From: an uncultured Ignavibacteriales bacterium
Lineage (GTDB): Bacteria; Bacteroidota; Ignavibacteria; Ignavibacteriales; Ignavibacteriaceae
Length of the DNA: 36,179 nt
Assembly (NCBI GenBank): GCA_903843135.1
Contig: CAIMOS010000124.1
Span: 1-36,179 of the forward strand
Reading direction: 5' to 3'
This document shows positions 1 through 9,592 of this stretch, one piece after another. The notes under the pieces were generated by a model, which was not told the origin of the DNA, ran no database searches, and saw nothing but the letters and a program-made list of their open reading frames with translations. How positions within the stretch are numbered: position 1 is the first letter of the stretch; every line of letters begins with the position of its first letter. Position numbers and translations under genes: made by a program.

Positions 1-393
1 CACTGTCCTTCCGCGTGAAGTTGTATTATCTATAACTTCGCACCAAAGGTTGTTGTTGAAGTAAATCTTATTGCCGATTCTTACTTTTCTTGCAGGATCA
101 ACAATAACGTCCCAGATCGCGTCGTGGTTATTAAGTTCGCGGAGAAGGAATACTTCGATCTTCGCGTTTGTTTTTTCTTTTTTACCAAACAGCCTGGCCT
201 GAAACACTTTTGTTTCATTAACAACAACACAATCGCCCTTTTTAACATAATCCGCAAGGTCGGCGAAAGTTTTAGTCTCGATCGTCTGCTCCTCCCGGTT
301 AAGAACAAGAAGCTTTGCCTTGTCCCGCGGTGTAACGGGATACTTGGCAATGCTTGCCTTGGGGAGGTTATAACTAAAATCGGATAATTTCAT
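1..393 (-). CDS. queA: tRNA ribosyltransferase-isomerase QueA, N-terminal part (cut by window edge)
   Basis: QueA transfers and isomerises the ribosyl group of S-adenosylmethionine onto 7-aminomethyl-7-deazaguanine in tRNA, making epoxyqueuosine in the cytoplasm. I translated 131 codons from the ATG at 393 with no stop before base 1. The N-terminus MKLSDFSYNLPKASIAKYP, followed by PRDKAKLLVLNR, the DLADYVKKGDCVVVNETKV block and ARLFG, is the characteristic opening of the family. The family is about 340-360 residues, so roughly 215 lie outside the window. An AGGA sits seven bases before the start. The gene follows ppdK, with a hairpin between them, so it is either expressed by readthrough or from a promoter in the 77-base gap. 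The assignment rests on the conserved N-terminal pattern only. Confidence 0.9.
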   Translation of the reverse strand, partial: MKLSDFSYNLPKASIAKYPVTPRDKAKLLVLNREEQTIETKTFADLADYVKKGDCVVVNETKVFQARLFGKKEKTNAKIEVFLLRELNNHDAIWDVIVDPARKVRIGNKIYFNNNLWCEVIDNTTSRGRTV

Positions 394-424
394 TTTATAG
401 TCCTAAAATTAATTAATAAATTAG

Positions 425-450
425 CCGGGCAGAGACTGATCTCCGCCCGG
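425..450 (-). terminator. Hairpin between ppdK and queA, probable terminator of ppdK
   Basis: The arms ccgggc (425-430) and gcccgg (445-450) pair. An A/C mismatch follows, then gaga (432-435) pairs with tctc (440-443) around a ctga loop. It lies about 20 bases past the ppdK stop. The tail on the minus strand is AT-rich (CTAATTTATT) rather than a clean T-run, so termination may be partial and allow readthrough into queA. Confidence 0.6.
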
Positions 451-470
451 TATTATTTTCAAGAAATAAA

Positions 471-3275
471 TTATTTCTTTTTCTTAGCAGGTTTAGCTGC
501 TTTTTTAGCTGTTTTCTTAACAGCTTTTTTAGCAGTCTTTTTGCTTCCGGCTTTCAGTTCTTTTACAACTGCCCTTGCTGCAGCGAGACGCGCGATCGGA
601 ACGCGGAACGGTGAACAACTGACATAGTTGAGCCCGGTACGGTGACAGAACTCGACAGAAGAAGGTTCTCCGCCGTGTTCGCCGCAAATACCGACCTTAA
701 GGTCAGGCCTGGTTGATCTGCCGCGCGCAGTTCCGATTTCGAGAAGCTGTCCGACACCTGTCTGATCAAGCGCTTCGAACGGATCCACAGGTAAAAGTTC
801 TTTCTCAACATAAATCGGAAGGAATTTACTGCTGTCATCTCTCGAGAGGCCGAATGTTGTCTGGGTCAGGTCGTTAGTTCCGAATGAGAAGAACTCCGCT
901 CTTGTAGCGATCTGATCGGCTACCAACGCGGCGCGCGGGAGTTCGATCATCGTTCCGACAAGGTATGGGAATTTAATCTTCTTTTCAGCCATAACTTCAG
1001 ATGCGATTCTGCGGACAATATCTTCCTGGAGTTTAAATTCGCTTACATCGCTGACAAGCGGAATCATAATTTCCGGTTTAACTTTGATGCCTTCCGCGAT
1101 TACTTCTGCGGCAGCTTCAAAGATGGCCCTTGCCTGCATTTCGGTGATTTCCGGATAAATAACGCCTAAGCGGCAACCGCGGAAACCGAGCATAGGATTG
1201 AATTCGTGTAAGCCGTGAATTCTGTCGTGAACTTTCTGAGCTGAAACATTGAGTTCGTTAGCCAGTTCTTGGATTTCGCTCTCTTTAGTCGGGAGGAACT
1301 CGTGCAACGGAGGATCAAGCGTTCTTACTGTAACAGGGAAGCCCTTCATAGCTTTGAAGATTCCCTTGAAGTCTTCTCTCTGATAAGGGAGGAGTTCGGC
1401 AAGCGCGTTCTTCCTGTCTTCCTGTGAATCCGAGAGGATCATCTTACGTACAGATTTGATTCTGTCGCCTTCAAAGAACATATGCTCAGTGCGGCAGAGG
1501 CCGATTCCTTCAGCGCCGAATGCGATTGCATTTGATGCCTGGCCCGGCTGATCCGCGTTTGTTCTGATTCCGAGTCTTCTGTATGAGTCAGCCCATTTCA
1601 TCAGCGAATCGTAGGTCTGGAATACAGGGGAGTCTTTAGGATCGAGAGTTTTTTCGATAAGAACCTGAACAACTTCTGATGGCTTTGTCTGGATAGCGCC
1701 GACAATAACTTCACCGGTTGAACCGTCGATTGAAATAAAGTCGCCTTCGTTAACAACGATATCTTTATTGTTAACGCGGATAGTTCTTTCGGCATAATTG
1801 ATGTTGAGAGCGCCGCAGCCTGCAACGCATACTTTACCCATCTGGCGCGCAACGAGAGCTGCGTGTGAGGTCATTCCGCCTTTTGCCGTTAAGATACCCT
1901 CGGAAGCGTTCATTCCTTTAATGTCTTCGGGTGAGGTTTCAATTCTCACGAGAATAACTTTATCGCCTTTGGCTGCCATTTCTTCTGCATCCTGAGCGCT
2001 GAGGGCAACTTTACCTGATGCCGCGCCCGGACCCGCGTTAAGGCCTTTAGCCATAAGTCTGCCTTCTTCGATTGCTTTTTTCTTTTCAGCAGCATCGAAT
2101 ACAGGTCTGAGAAGCTGGTTAAGCTGATTAGGCTCAATACGCATAATGGCTTCTTCTTTATCGATAAGTCTTTCTTTAACCATATCAACAGCCATCTTAA
2201 CTGCGGCGAAACCGGTTCTCTTACCGACACGGCACTGGAGCATCCAGAGTTTGCCCTGCTGAATTGTGAACTCGATGTCCATCATATCCTTGTAGTGTTT
2301 TTCAAGAACCTTGCGGATATTATCAAGCTGTTTGTATATGACCGGATTGTCTTTCTGCAGTTCAGCGATAGGGAACGGAGTCCTGGTGCCGGCAACAACA
2401 TCTTCGCCCTGGGCATTGAAGAGATATTCACCGTAGAATATGTTGTCTCCGGAAGCAGGGTCACGTGTAAATGCAACACCCGTACCTGAATCCTGGCCCA
2501 TATTACCGAATACCATAGACTGTACGTTAACTGCAGTTCCCCAGGATTCAGGGATTGCGTTGAGTTTGCGGTAGACTTTAGCACGGTCATTCATCCAGGA
2601 TCCGAATACTGCTCCGACAGCGCCCCATAACTGGGTGTGCGGATCTTCAGGGAAATCGTGGCCGGTTTTTTCTTTGATGGCTGCTTTGAATTCGGCAACG
2701 AGTTCTTTTAAGTCATCTGCGGTAAGTTCGGTATCGAAATGAACGCCGCGGCTTTCTTTCTTGGCTTCAATGATAACTTCAAAAGGATCGTGTTCGTGTT
2801 TGTCGACAGGTTTAAGGCCGAGTACGACATCGCCGTACATCTGAACAAATCGGCGGTAAGAATCGTAAGCAAATCTTTCGTTGCCGGTTTTGGCGATGAC
2901 ACCCTGAACAGTGACATCATTAAGTCCGAGGTTGAGGATGGTATCCATCATACCCGGCATTGACGCGCGGGCGCCGCTGCGGATAGAAACGAGAAGCGGG
3001 TTCTTCGGATCGCCGAACTTTGCGCCCATTGCGTTCTCGATTTTCTTCAGAGATTCGTTCACCTGGAGCTTTAACTCCTTAGGATACGTTCTCTTGTTTG
3101 CATAATAGTATGTACATACTTCCGTGGTAATCGTAAATCCTGCCGGAACAGGTAAGCCGATGTTGACCATTTCAGCGAGGTTTGCACCTTTGCCGCCGAG
3201 CAGGCTTTTCATTTCAGCTTTTCCGTCAGCTTTTTTACCGCCGAAAAAGTAAACATATTTCACTTTTTGAGCCAT
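471..3275 (-). CDS. ppdK: Pyruvate, phosphate dikinase with lysine-rich C-terminal tail
   Basis: PPDK interconverts ATP + Pi + pyruvate with AMP + PPi + phosphoenolpyruvate, in gluconeogenesis or PPi-linked glycolysis, in the cytosol. The ATP-grasp part opens with [12 protein letters not shown] near residue 25. The swivelling phosphohistidine domain has [12 protein letters not shown] with the catalytic His at residue 471. The C-terminal PEP/pyruvate TIM barrel carries [22 protein letters not shown] and the [10 protein letters not shown] motif with the catalytic cysteine. At 934 residues it is longer than the usual 870-890. Part of the excess is a tail of about 24 residues (911-934), 13 of them lysine, in AKK-type repeats like those of histone H1-like proteins. 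It starts at ATG 3275, 72 bases after lpxK, and probably has its own promoter in that gap. The dikinase call is firm; what the tail does is unknown. Confidence 0.97.
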   Translation of the reverse strand: MAQKVKYVYFFGGKKADGKAEMKSLLGGKGANLAEMVNIGLPVPAGFTITTEVCTYYYANKRTYPKELKLQVNESLKKIENAMGAKFGDPKNPLLVSIRSGARASMPGMMDTILNLGLNDVTVQGVIAKTGNERFAYDSYRRFVQMYGDVVLGLKPVDKHEHDPFEVIIEAKKESRGVHFDTELTADDLKELVAEFKAAIKEKTGHDFPEDPHTQLWGAVGAVFGSWMNDRAKVYRKLNAIPESWGTAVNVQSMVFGNMGQDSGTGVAFTRDPASGDNIFYGEYLFNAQGEDVVAGTRTPFPIAELQKDNPVIYKQLDNIRKVLEKHYKDMMDIEFTIQQGKLWMLQCRVGKRTGFAAVKMAVDMVKERLIDKEEAIMRIEPNQLNQLLRPVFDAAEKKKAIEEGRLMAKGLNAGPGAASGKVALSAQDAEEMAAKGDKVILVRIETSPEDIKGMNASEGILTAKGGMTSHAALVARQMGKVCVAGCGALNINYAERTIRVNNKDIVVNEGDFISIDGSTGEVIVGAIQTKPSEVVQVLIEKTLDPKDSPVFQTYDSLMKWADSYRRLGIRTNADQPGQASNAIAFGAEGIGLCRTEHMFFEGDRIKSVRKMILSDSQEDRKNALAELLPYQREDFKGIFKAMKGFPVTVRTLDPPLHEFLPTKESEIQELANELNVSAQKVHDRIHGLHEFNPMLGFRGCRLGVIYPEITEMQARAIFEAAAEVIAEGIKVKPEIMIPLVSDVSEFKLQEDIVRRIASEVMAEKKIKFPYLVGTMIELPRAALVADQIATRAEFFSFGTNDLTQTTFGLSRDDSSKFLPIYVEKELLPVDPFEALDQTGVGQLLEIGTARGRSTRPDLKVGICGEHGGEPSSVEFCHRTGLNYVSCSPFRVPIARLAAARAVVKELKAGSKKTAKKAVKKTAKKAAKPAKKKK

Positions 3276-3347
3276 TTAGTACTCCGTTTTTTATTTAAGA
3301 AATTATTGGAAATAATACAATTAACTGGTTATTGCTTATTTCCGGTT

Positions 3348-4406
3348 TTAACTTTTTATTCTTTGAAGAATCAGTTCTTCAAACTCTTTATTGTTTTCAA
3401 TCTCCATTTCTATTTTTAAATAGTAGATGTCGATGTCGTCAAGTTCTCTTTTAAAGCGGTTCAGTTTTACCGCGTCTTTATGCGTTGTTATTACCGAACT
3501 GCTGTTGCTTGAGTAAAACTCTTTTCTGATCTTCTGTACTTCATCGTTATTGTACTTATTGTGATCAAGGAAGATCATCCTGCTTGCAGTGTCCACACTA
3601 AGTGAATTAAGCACCTTAAAGAACGAATCGGGATTCGCGATTCCGTTTATGATCAGGCTCTTCTGCCCGACAAAATCTTTTATATCGAAAAATTCTTCAT
3701 TCTTAACATCCACGAATCCTACGGCGTGATAGAATCCGTAGAACACAGGTTTTCTTAAGAAGTATTTTTTAATTTCAACCGGAATTTCCTGCTTTTCAGA
3801 AAATTTCCGGTTAATGATAATAACATCCGCTCTTTTCAGTGACTCGTACGGTTCCCGGAGGTTCCCTGTGGGGAGCAGCATCTTTTCATATTTATCTTCA
3901 GTAGTTAAAAACCTCTGATCGAATAAAACAATGTCAAGGTCCCGGTGGATCCATCTGTGCTGAAAGCCGTCGTCAAGAACGATTAAAGAAACACCCGAAT
4001 CTTCAATCAGTCTCTGTGCGCCTTTAACTCTGTTTTCTGAAACAGCCGCTTTTACTCCGCATTCAATCACTGTCTGGTGTATCTCATCGCCTGCTTCATT
4101 TACGTCGTGAAAGATTTTCTCGCCGTCGCTTACGTAAAGGTAACCCTTGGTGCTTCTCATATACCCGCGGCTGAGTACTCCCACATCAAAACCAAGCTTC
4201 TTGAAAAGACGGCTGATATAAATAACCATCGGAGTTTTACCGCTTCCTCCCACCGTCAGGTTCCCGACAGAGATGACAAGAGCGTTCACTTTTTCCGTGC
4301 GGAATTTCCCTTTATCAAAGAAATCATTCCTTACCCTTATCACAAACCTGTAAACAGGAATAAGGGGCGCGAGAAGAATTCTTAATGTCCTGATTAAAGA
4401 ATCCAT
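3348..4406 (-). CDS. lpxK: Tetraacyldisaccharide 4'-kinase LpxK
   Basis: LpxK phosphorylates the 4' position of the tetraacyl-disaccharide 1-phosphate lipid A precursor at the inner face of the cytoplasmic membrane. The protein is 352 residues. It has an amphipathic, hydrophobic N-terminus (about residues 5-25) that fits membrane association. A Walker A segment reads GNLTVGGSGKTP at 48-59, and the family signature LDDGFQHRWIHRDLDIV lies near 145-165. The start is four bases after the stop of the DUF374 acyltransferase gene, and lpxB is immediately upstream of that, so three lipid A-related genes form one transcription unit. Nothing is truncated or unusual. Confidence 0.95.
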   Translation of the reverse strand: MDSLIRTLRILLAPLIPVYRFVIRVRNDFFDKGKFRTEKVNALVISVGNLTVGGSGKTPMVIYISRLFKKLGFDVGVLSRGYMRSTKGYLYVSDGEKIFHDVNEAGDEIHQTVIECGVKAAVSENRVKGAQRLIEDSGVSLIVLDDGFQHRWIHRDLDIVLFDQRFLTTEDKYEKMLLPTGNLREPYESLKRADVIIINRKFSEKQEIPVEIKKYFLRKPVFYGFYHAVGFVDVKNEEFFDIKDFVGQKSLIINGIANPDSFFKVLNSLSVDTASRMIFLDHNKYNNDEVQKIRKEFYSSNSSSVITTHKDAVKLNRFKRELDDIDIYYLKIEMEIENNKEFEELILQRIKS

Positions 4407-4409
4407 ATC

Positions 4410-5063
4410 TTATTCAAACTTGCCGGCCTGTTCCTGCAGGGCATTGAGTTTTTCTTCGCACTTAACAATCAGTTCCGAAACTTTATCGTGTTCCATATCT
4501 TTATCTATATACACAGGGTCCGAGTAAACTAACCTTACTTTTGAAAACGGTTTGGGAACATAAAAACGGTCCCAACTCTTCAATCTTATTGCATTGCCGT
4601 ATCCGACACCAACCATCACAAGCGGCGCGGAAGATTTTTTTGCGGCTACAACTGCTCCCGGCTTAAACTTATTAACAGGTCCCGTGGGCCCGTCGGGAGT
4701 TATGCAAACGCCGCCTTCATATTTAGCATAATCGACCATCATCTCGAGAGCAACTTTACCGCCTTTGTGGCTCGAGCCTCTCGCGGTCTGGTAACCCCAG
4801 CGCCTTAAAACACGTGCAAGAATTTCTCCGTCCTTGCTCTGACTGGTTAGCCCCATAAATTTTCTTCCGCGGTGAAAGTACCACGGATAAAGCATTGATG
4901 AGTGCCAGAACGCTATTATTGTATTTTTATTGCCGTCAAGCAGTTCTTTTACTGCCTCAAAGTTGATTACTTCTTTCCGCAGGCTTTTACAGACGAATGA
5001 AATAAGTCCGTATATAAAATGCCTGCCGAGGAACTGAAGAACAGACTGTTTAATCTTTTTCAT
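4410..5063 (-). CDS. DUF374 lysophospholipid acyltransferase family protein
   Basis: This 217-residue protein matches the DUF374 branch of the glycerol-3-phosphate/lysophospholipid acyltransferase superfamily. The histidine block is IIAFWHSSMLYPW (about 48-60), without the acidic residue at the usual H-x4-D spacing. The later block VCITPDGPTGP matches the family's PDGPRGP-like motif, and further on comes SAPLVMVGVGYGNA. The N-terminus is basic and hydrophobic. It sits between lpxB and lpxK, overlapping lpxB by 14 bases and lying 4 bases from lpxK. By context I infer a role in acylating lipid A or a related outer-membrane lipid, taking the place of a secondary acyltransferase; neither donor nor acceptor can be read from the sequence. 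Confidence 0.85.
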   Translation of the reverse strand: MKKIKQSVLQFLGRHFIYGLISFVCKSLRKEVINFEAVKELLDGNKNTIIAFWHSSMLYPWYFHRGRKFMGLTSQSKDGEILARVLRRWGYQTARGSSHKGGKVALEMMVDYAKYEGGVCITPDGPTGPVNKFKPGAVVAAKKSSAPLVMVGVGYGNAIRLKSWDRFYVPKPFSKVRLVYSDPVYIDKDMEHDKVSELIVKCEEKLNALQEQAGKFE

Positions 5064-6246
5064 TGTTCCTGATAAAACTCAGTATTTCATCCGCGGCAAC
5101 TTCCGCGGAGTTATTATTCCCCAGAATGTTTTTAACATTTTTAAGTTCGTTGACCGTGTTCGCATACAATTCCGGGGAAGAGAGGATCTTACTTCCTTCT
5201 TCAAAAATCATTTCCGGAGTGCATCTCTCCTGTATTAGTTCAGGAACCACAATTTTGCCGTTAATTATATTAGCCAAAGCAATTTTATCAATTTTAATCA
5301 GCATCCGGCTGATATTATAAGTAAGCGCCGTTGTGCTGTATACAACTGTATGCGGCAGCCCCGAAATCGCCGCTTCAAGCGTTGAAGTTCCTGATTTGAT
5401 TACGCCGAACCGCGCTTCTTTCATCAGATCATAATTGTACTTATCAGTCACAATCAGTTTGTTCTTCTTAGCGATCTCTTCAAGCAAACCTGAGTTTACA
5501 GAAGGCGCGGCGAGAACAACACCCTGCAGATTAAATTTTTCACAAAGCATTTTTGCTCCTTCAGCCGCAGGAATAAATATTTTTGAGATTTCCTGTTTGC
5601 GGCTGCCGGGCATTATAACGAGTATGTCCTTCCCGGGATCCAGGCCAAGTAAACCGTTAAGCTCTTCTCTCGATTTATATTTATACTCTGCCATCTTGTG
5701 AACCAGAGGATGGCCGGTATAAACCGCCTCAACTCCGTACTTCTTATAAAAATCAACCTCAAACGGATTGATGACCAGAAGTTTATCAATGATCCGTCTG
5801 ATCTTAAAAGCTCTTTTCTGTCCCCAGGCCCAAATTTGCGGCGCGATATAGTATATGTTCTTCCTGCCGGCTTCTTTTGACTTTTTTGCAAGGCTCAGAT
5901 TGAAGCCGGGATAATCTATATAGATATGGAAACGGATACTTTTTTCATCAGACAAGTTCATTAGCCGCTTCCTGATCCCCATCATATATGGAATATGCTT
6001 AATTACCTCAGCGAAGCCCATAAAGGCAACATCGCGGATATGCACTGCAGCGCGCAGTCCTTCCTTAATCATTTCATCTCCGCCGATACCATAGAACTGT
6101 ATTTCAGGCAATTTCGGCTTAAGGGCCCTGATAAGTTCGGCCCCGTGCTGATCGCCGGATACTTCCCCCGCAACGATCAGAATATTTAATTCTTTGGCGC
6201 TTATGACATTATCCTGAATACATAGAGCAGAATAATTGTCAGCCAT
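5050..6246 (-). CDS. lpxB: Lipid-A-disaccharide synthase LpxB
   Basis: LpxB is a GT19 glycosyltransferase that condenses UDP-2,3-diacylglucosamine with lipid X to give the lipid A disaccharide, at the cytoplasmic face of the inner membrane. Diagnostic motifs are ILIVAGEVSGDQHG near residues 22-35, IYYIAPQIWAWGQKRA around 132-147, INPFEVDFYKKYGVEAVYTGHPLVH and the donor-site segment IMPGSRKQEI. It is 398 residues, slightly longer than typical because of about 20 residues before the conserved start. No ATG, GTG or TTG codon occurs between the ATG at 6246 and the first motif, so I keep that start although it overlaps the upstream methyltransferase-like gene by 46 bases. It also overlaps the next gene by 14 bases, which suggests translational coupling. 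Confidence 0.95.
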   Translation of the reverse strand: MADNYSALCIQDNVISAKELNILIVAGEVSGDQHGAELIRALKPKLPEIQFYGIGGDEMIKEGLRAAVHIRDVAFMGFAEVIKHIPYMMGIRKRLMNLSDEKSIRFHIYIDYPGFNLSLAKKSKEAGRKNIYYIAPQIWAWGQKRAFKIRRIIDKLLVINPFEVDFYKKYGVEAVYTGHPLVHKMAEYKYKSREELNGLLGLDPGKDILVIMPGSRKQEISKIFIPAAEGAKMLCEKFNLQGVVLAAPSVNSGLLEEIAKKNKLIVTDKYNYDLMKEARFGVIKSGTSTLEAAISGLPHTVVYSTTALTYNISRMLIKIDKIALANIINGKIVVPELIQERCTPEMIFEEGSKILSSPELYANTVNELKNVKNILGNNNSAEVAADEILSFIRNNEKD

Positions 6247-6797
6247 ACAAAGAAGATCGCCTGGAATGTGCGACGCTCAGAACGTTTGCCGGCTTCCAAA
6301 TTAAACGGCGGCTGCTGAACATCCTTCTTTACAAATTTTTTGAATTTAGGGAAGAACCTGTTTACATTCTGCAGATATTCTTCGTATGCCGCGCCAAAAG
6401 TCTTTGCGAGATACTTCTCTTCTTCAATTACGATCAGGTAATATTCCACGATAAATGCCGCGAGAGCAATTATCTGCAGGTAGGGGAATGCCGCGAACGA
6501 CATAATGCCAAGGCCTGTATATATAAGAATATTGCCAACGTATAACGGGTTGCGCACATAAGCAAAAGGGCCGCTGATTACAAGGAATGTTCCGCCCACT
6601 GTTCCCGTGGTGCGGGTTTCGCTTCCGGCCCAGCTGACGCCCCAAAGGCGCATACTTTCTCCGGCCAGCATTATGACTGTCCCGATAATCAGGCTCCAGA
6701 TGTTCGGGTTGTTGTAAAAAAGCATTACCAGTAAAAATGGTATTGGTATGTAGCTTCTGTACTTAAATACTGCCGATGAAAATTTTGATAAATTCAA
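6201..6797 (-). CDS. Isoprenylcysteine carboxyl methyltransferase-like membrane protein
   Basis: The 198-residue protein has several hydrophobic segments (about 17-35, 37-55, 85-120) and the C-terminal signature of the ICMT/phospholipid methyltransferase superfamily. That signature is GPFAYVRNPLYVGNIL near 73-88, then EEKYLAKTFGAAYEEYLQNVNRFFP. In this superfamily these segments bind S-adenosylmethionine and the lipid-like substrate within the membrane. A final hydrophobic helix (about 178-195) extends beyond the core. It lies 15 bases after a HAD phosphatase gene and overlaps lpxB by 46 bases. Bacterial members have various, mostly unknown substrates. Position in the lipid A run suggests a membrane lipid substrate, but this is inference. 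Confidence 0.85.
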   Translation of the reverse strand: MNLSKFSSAVFKYRSYIPIPFLLVMLFYNNPNIWSLIIGTVIMLAGESMRLWGVSWAGSETRTTGTVGGTFLVISGPFAYVRNPLYVGNILIYTGLGIMSFAAFPYLQIIALAAFIVEYYLIVIEEEKYLAKTFGAAYEEYLQNVNRFFPKFKKFVKKDVQQPPFNLEAGKRSERRTFQAIFFVWLTIILLYVFRIMS

Positions 6798-6812
6798 TTT
6801 TAATCCTAAAAA

Positions 6813-7541
6813 TTATCCTAGTGAATAAATATGTTTTCTTTTCAGTTCCGCTTGTCTCCGCTTCTTTATCCTCTTCTTAGCCAACAGGGTTTTTAGGATA
6901 TTCTCAACATCATAAAAGGTGTCGAAAGCATTGTAACTGATCCTGTTGATCTCACAGAACCGGAGCAGGTTATCGCGCGCAAAAATTATATCAACAAACT
7001 GCACGGGACAAGTATCGCTTGATCCGTTCCCGATATACATCGTAATATCATCTTCAGCGGAGTTTGATATTATATGGTTCCTCTTGCAGTTTGCGCAGAA
7101 CAAACACTCTTCATCCGTATGCGGGAACTCGGCGAAGAGTTTGCCGTCAGGGCCTTCACTCAATTTATTCGAATAGAATGTCAGGTCACCGAAATTTTCC
7201 CGCTCTAATATTTTCTGTATGTAATAACTAAAACCATCGCTGAGTATTATCAGTTCAAGATCGTTCGCTTTGGCGAACTCATAGAAACTTCTGAACCCGT
7301 CGCGTATCTGCATATCCTCTGCAACTGCGTCTATCTTTTCGTAGGTTATGTCTGCCGAGTTTTCGAAAAGCCTGCTCCAGCCCTCACGTGCGGATATTGT
7401 CCTTAAATTGATATCTGCTATAATTCCCTCGATGATCTCTTTATTCCCGTATCGGCGGAATAATTCTTCTCCGGTATCCCGGGTGATTATCGTGCCGTCA
7501 AAATCGATAAAAACTTTTAACTTCGAGTGGTCTAACGCCAT
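6813..7541 (-). CDS. HAD-IB family phosphatase (MtnX/phosphoserine phosphatase-like)
   Basis: This is a 242-residue haloacid dehalogenase-type hydrolase. Motif I is FIDFDGTI (residues 11-18) with the nucleophile and acid/base Asp pair. Motif II is the LSDG region near 99-102. Motif III/IV is IGNGSSDTCP, with the Mg-binding Asp. The CLFCANCKRN cysteine segment resembles the C-x-x-C region seen in MtnX-like methionine-salvage phosphatases, so that subfamily is the closest match. No other methionine-salvage gene is nearby, so the substrate is open. The ATG lies inside the last codons of the upstream secreted-protein gene (10-base overlap), preceded by GAGAAGCGG. The next gene is 15 bases away. 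Context would also permit a phospholipid or sugar-phosphate substrate. Confidence 0.85.
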   Translation of the reverse strand: MALDHSKLKVFIDFDGTIITRDTGEELFRRYGNKEIIEGIIADINLRTISAREGWSRLFENSADITYEKIDAVAEDMQIRDGFRSFYEFAKANDLELIILSDGFSYYIQKILERENFGDLTFYSNKLSEGPDGKLFAEFPHTDEECLFCANCKRNHIISNSAEDDITMYIGNGSSDTCPVQFVDIIFARDNLLRFCEINRISYNAFDTFYDVENILKTLLAKKRIKKRRQAELKRKHIYSLG

Positions 7542-9592
7542 CCGCTTCTCGATATGACTAACTTTTTTACATCAACGAAATCATCCGCCCTGAACCTGTA
7601 ATAGTAAACACCCTGCGGATACTTACGCGAATAAAAGACAAACTTGTTAATACCTTTATGTGTCTCAGTAAGCTGAAATTCCTCAAGCTTTTCAAGTCTT
7701 GAGTTAAAGAGTTCAATTGAAACCTCTGCCGGTTCCGGGAGATTAAAACTTATCACCGATGAATCTCCGAAGACAAGCTGCTGCCCCGGGATTACAAAAA
7801 TTTTATCATTTCTCTCGGGGAAATAATCTACCCGTTCAGTATTGGAAACATTAAGTTCTCCGAAACTCCCGATTTGAATAACACGGTAGAAATATGATCC
7901 CTCATCTCTCGGGGAATCTTTATATGAATATCTTCCGGTGACGGACAGGTTCTTCGGTGTTACATTCCCGACTTCTGTCCAAATTGATTCCTCATCCTTT
8001 TCTTTCAGCAAAGTTCTTTCAACCTTATAACCAAGAACTCCGGATTCATTTGCCACAGCCCAGGAAATTGTAACAGTATCGTTCCAATAATCCGTGTGAA
8101 ACTGTGATATCTGCGAAGTATAGTTTTTATTTGAAAAAATCCTCTGCCCGAAAATTCCGTGCTTATCAGCAGTGCTTTCCTTAAATACAGCAACTATTCC
8201 GTTATAACTGTCCGGAACGATATTCAGGTAGCTCTTCTCAGTTTTCTGGCTGCGGGCCACCGCAATTCCGGCCTGTCCCCAGAGCACTTCACTTTTAATC
8301 CCCAGACGCTGTGCGTAAACAGTGGCGTGTGCGTCGCCCGGATTTTTCGTGAACCACGCAGCGATTACACCGCCCCGCTCATCCGGGATGAGCGACAAAC
8401 CGAAATTGTTTGAACTGCTGTCGGCATAGTAGGGGCTGCGGGGCTCCTGCCAAAGATCATTTCCGTTCAGGCCATATTTTGTGATTCTAATTGCACGTTT
8501 GTTTTTAGTCTCTGAGACCCATCCGAAAGCGATCGCATTATCAGATGTAATGCAAACCTGGGGAATGCTCAGGCTGGCGTTTTGTTCATTAACGGTTTTA
8601 TAATTATCCGGCCATATACTGCTGCCGGTAAAATCAAACAACTGGTGATAAATGCTGTTCTTTGAGTTCATTGATGTCCAGGAAAGATGGAAACCCGTGC
8701 CCGGATAAAGAACAGCCTTATAATTCATAATATTAAAATTGCCGCCGACGAGTTCATTTCCCGTTTTAAACCAGCGCATTCTCCCGCGCGCGTCCATATA
8801 CTTCACATTAAGAATATTGCTGCGGTTTTTTACTTCAACCCAAAATATCAGAACTCCTCCGTCGGGGGCCTGAAGCATCTGAAGATTTGTTTTGAGCGCC
8901 TGCGATGAAGCCACGCTTACACCGTCATCCGGAAATTCCGCATAACCGTTTACAGATACTCTTTGCAGTTTTATCCTGTAATCAATTTTTGGAAGCGGCG
9001 TTCTTTCGATAAAACTCACCGCCGCAAACCCTTCGGTATCGCTCGTTACCGCGAACGAAGCAACCTGTTCCACGTGCTGATTTATCTGCGCACCGGAGCC
9101 GGTCCAGAATTTATATCCGTTGCTCTTGAAGCGCTGGAGATTAAGCACCTGATGGTTTTCGTTAAATATTTCTTTCCAGAGCAAAACCAGTGTATTATTA
9201 ATTCCCAAAATTCCCTGAGGCGGATCAAGGGACGCCTTATTGCTGTTTACCTTGATTCCGTTACCGAAGAAAGAAGGGTTCCCGTCGTAATTCAAATGCT
9301 GATAAAAGAGATCTCCGGTATTTCCGTCTTTTTCCTGCCAGAGCACATAGAATCCCCTCCCGGGATCATTAATCACGTTGAGGTTTACGGGATTAACCGT
9401 ATTCTCAATAAGTTTCCGGTTGCTCTCCGGATTTCCGGACCATTGCGGGTATAAATCGTTGAAGGCAGTTAATGCTATTATTATTGTAATAAATAATATA
9501 CCAGTACGCCCTAAAGATCCCCCCGTTTTTAAGAATAAACCAATTGCTTCGGGATTAATTGACAAAGTCAAATTCCTGATCGAATTTAACAC
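7532..9592 (-). CDS. Large secreted protein with FnIII-like domain and T9SS-type C-terminal domain
   Basis: I do not recognise a catalytic family in this 686-residue protein. A hydrophobic segment (GILFITIIIALTAF, about residues 31-44) followed by NDLYPQ looks like an export signal. Residues 50-490 are rich in aromatic beta-strand repeats of the type seen in surface beta-propeller or 'WD40-like' secreted proteins. A fibronectin type III-like domain follows (about 495-600). The end (VSIELFNSRLEKLEEF to GVYYYRFRADD to KKLVISR) matches the fold and spacing of a type IX secretion sorting domain, so it is probably exported and surface-attached or released. The open frame starts with GTG at 9592, overlapping the end of smc by 38 bases. 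In-frame TTG codons downstream would shorten the atypical pre-signal stretch, so the true start is uncertain. Confidence 0.75.
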   Translation of the reverse strand: MLNSIRNLTLSINPEAIGLFLKTGGSLGRTGILFITIIIALTAFNDLYPQWSGNPESNRKLIENTVNPVNLNVINDPGRGFYVLWQEKDGNTGDLFYQHLNYDGNPSFFGNGIKVNSNKASLDPPQGILGINNTLVLLWKEIFNENHQVLNLQRFKSNGYKFWTGSGAQINQHVEQVASFAVTSDTEGFAAVSFIERTPLPKIDYRIKLQRVSVNGYAEFPDDGVSVASSQALKTNLQMLQAPDGGVLIFWVEVKNRSNILNVKYMDARGRMRWFKTGNELVGGNFNIMNYKAVLYPGTGFHLSWTSMNSKNSIYHQLFDFTGSSIWPDNYKTVNEQNASLSIPQVCITSDNAIAFGWVSETKNKRAIRITKYGLNGNDLWQEPRSPYYADSSSNNFGLSLIPDERGGVIAAWFTKNPGDAHATVYAQRLGIKSEVLWGQAGIAVARSQKTEKSYLNIVPDSYNGIVAVFKESTADKHGIFGQRIFSNKNYTSQISQFHTDYWNDTVTISWAVANESGVLGYKVERTLLKEKDEESIWTEVGNVTPKNLSVTGRYSYKDSPRDEGSYFYRVIQIGSFGELNVSNTERVDYFPERNDKIFVIPGQQLVFGDSSVISFNLPEPAEVSIELFNSRLEKLEEFQLTETHKGINKFVFYSRKYPQGVYYYRFRADDFVDVKKLVISRSGWR

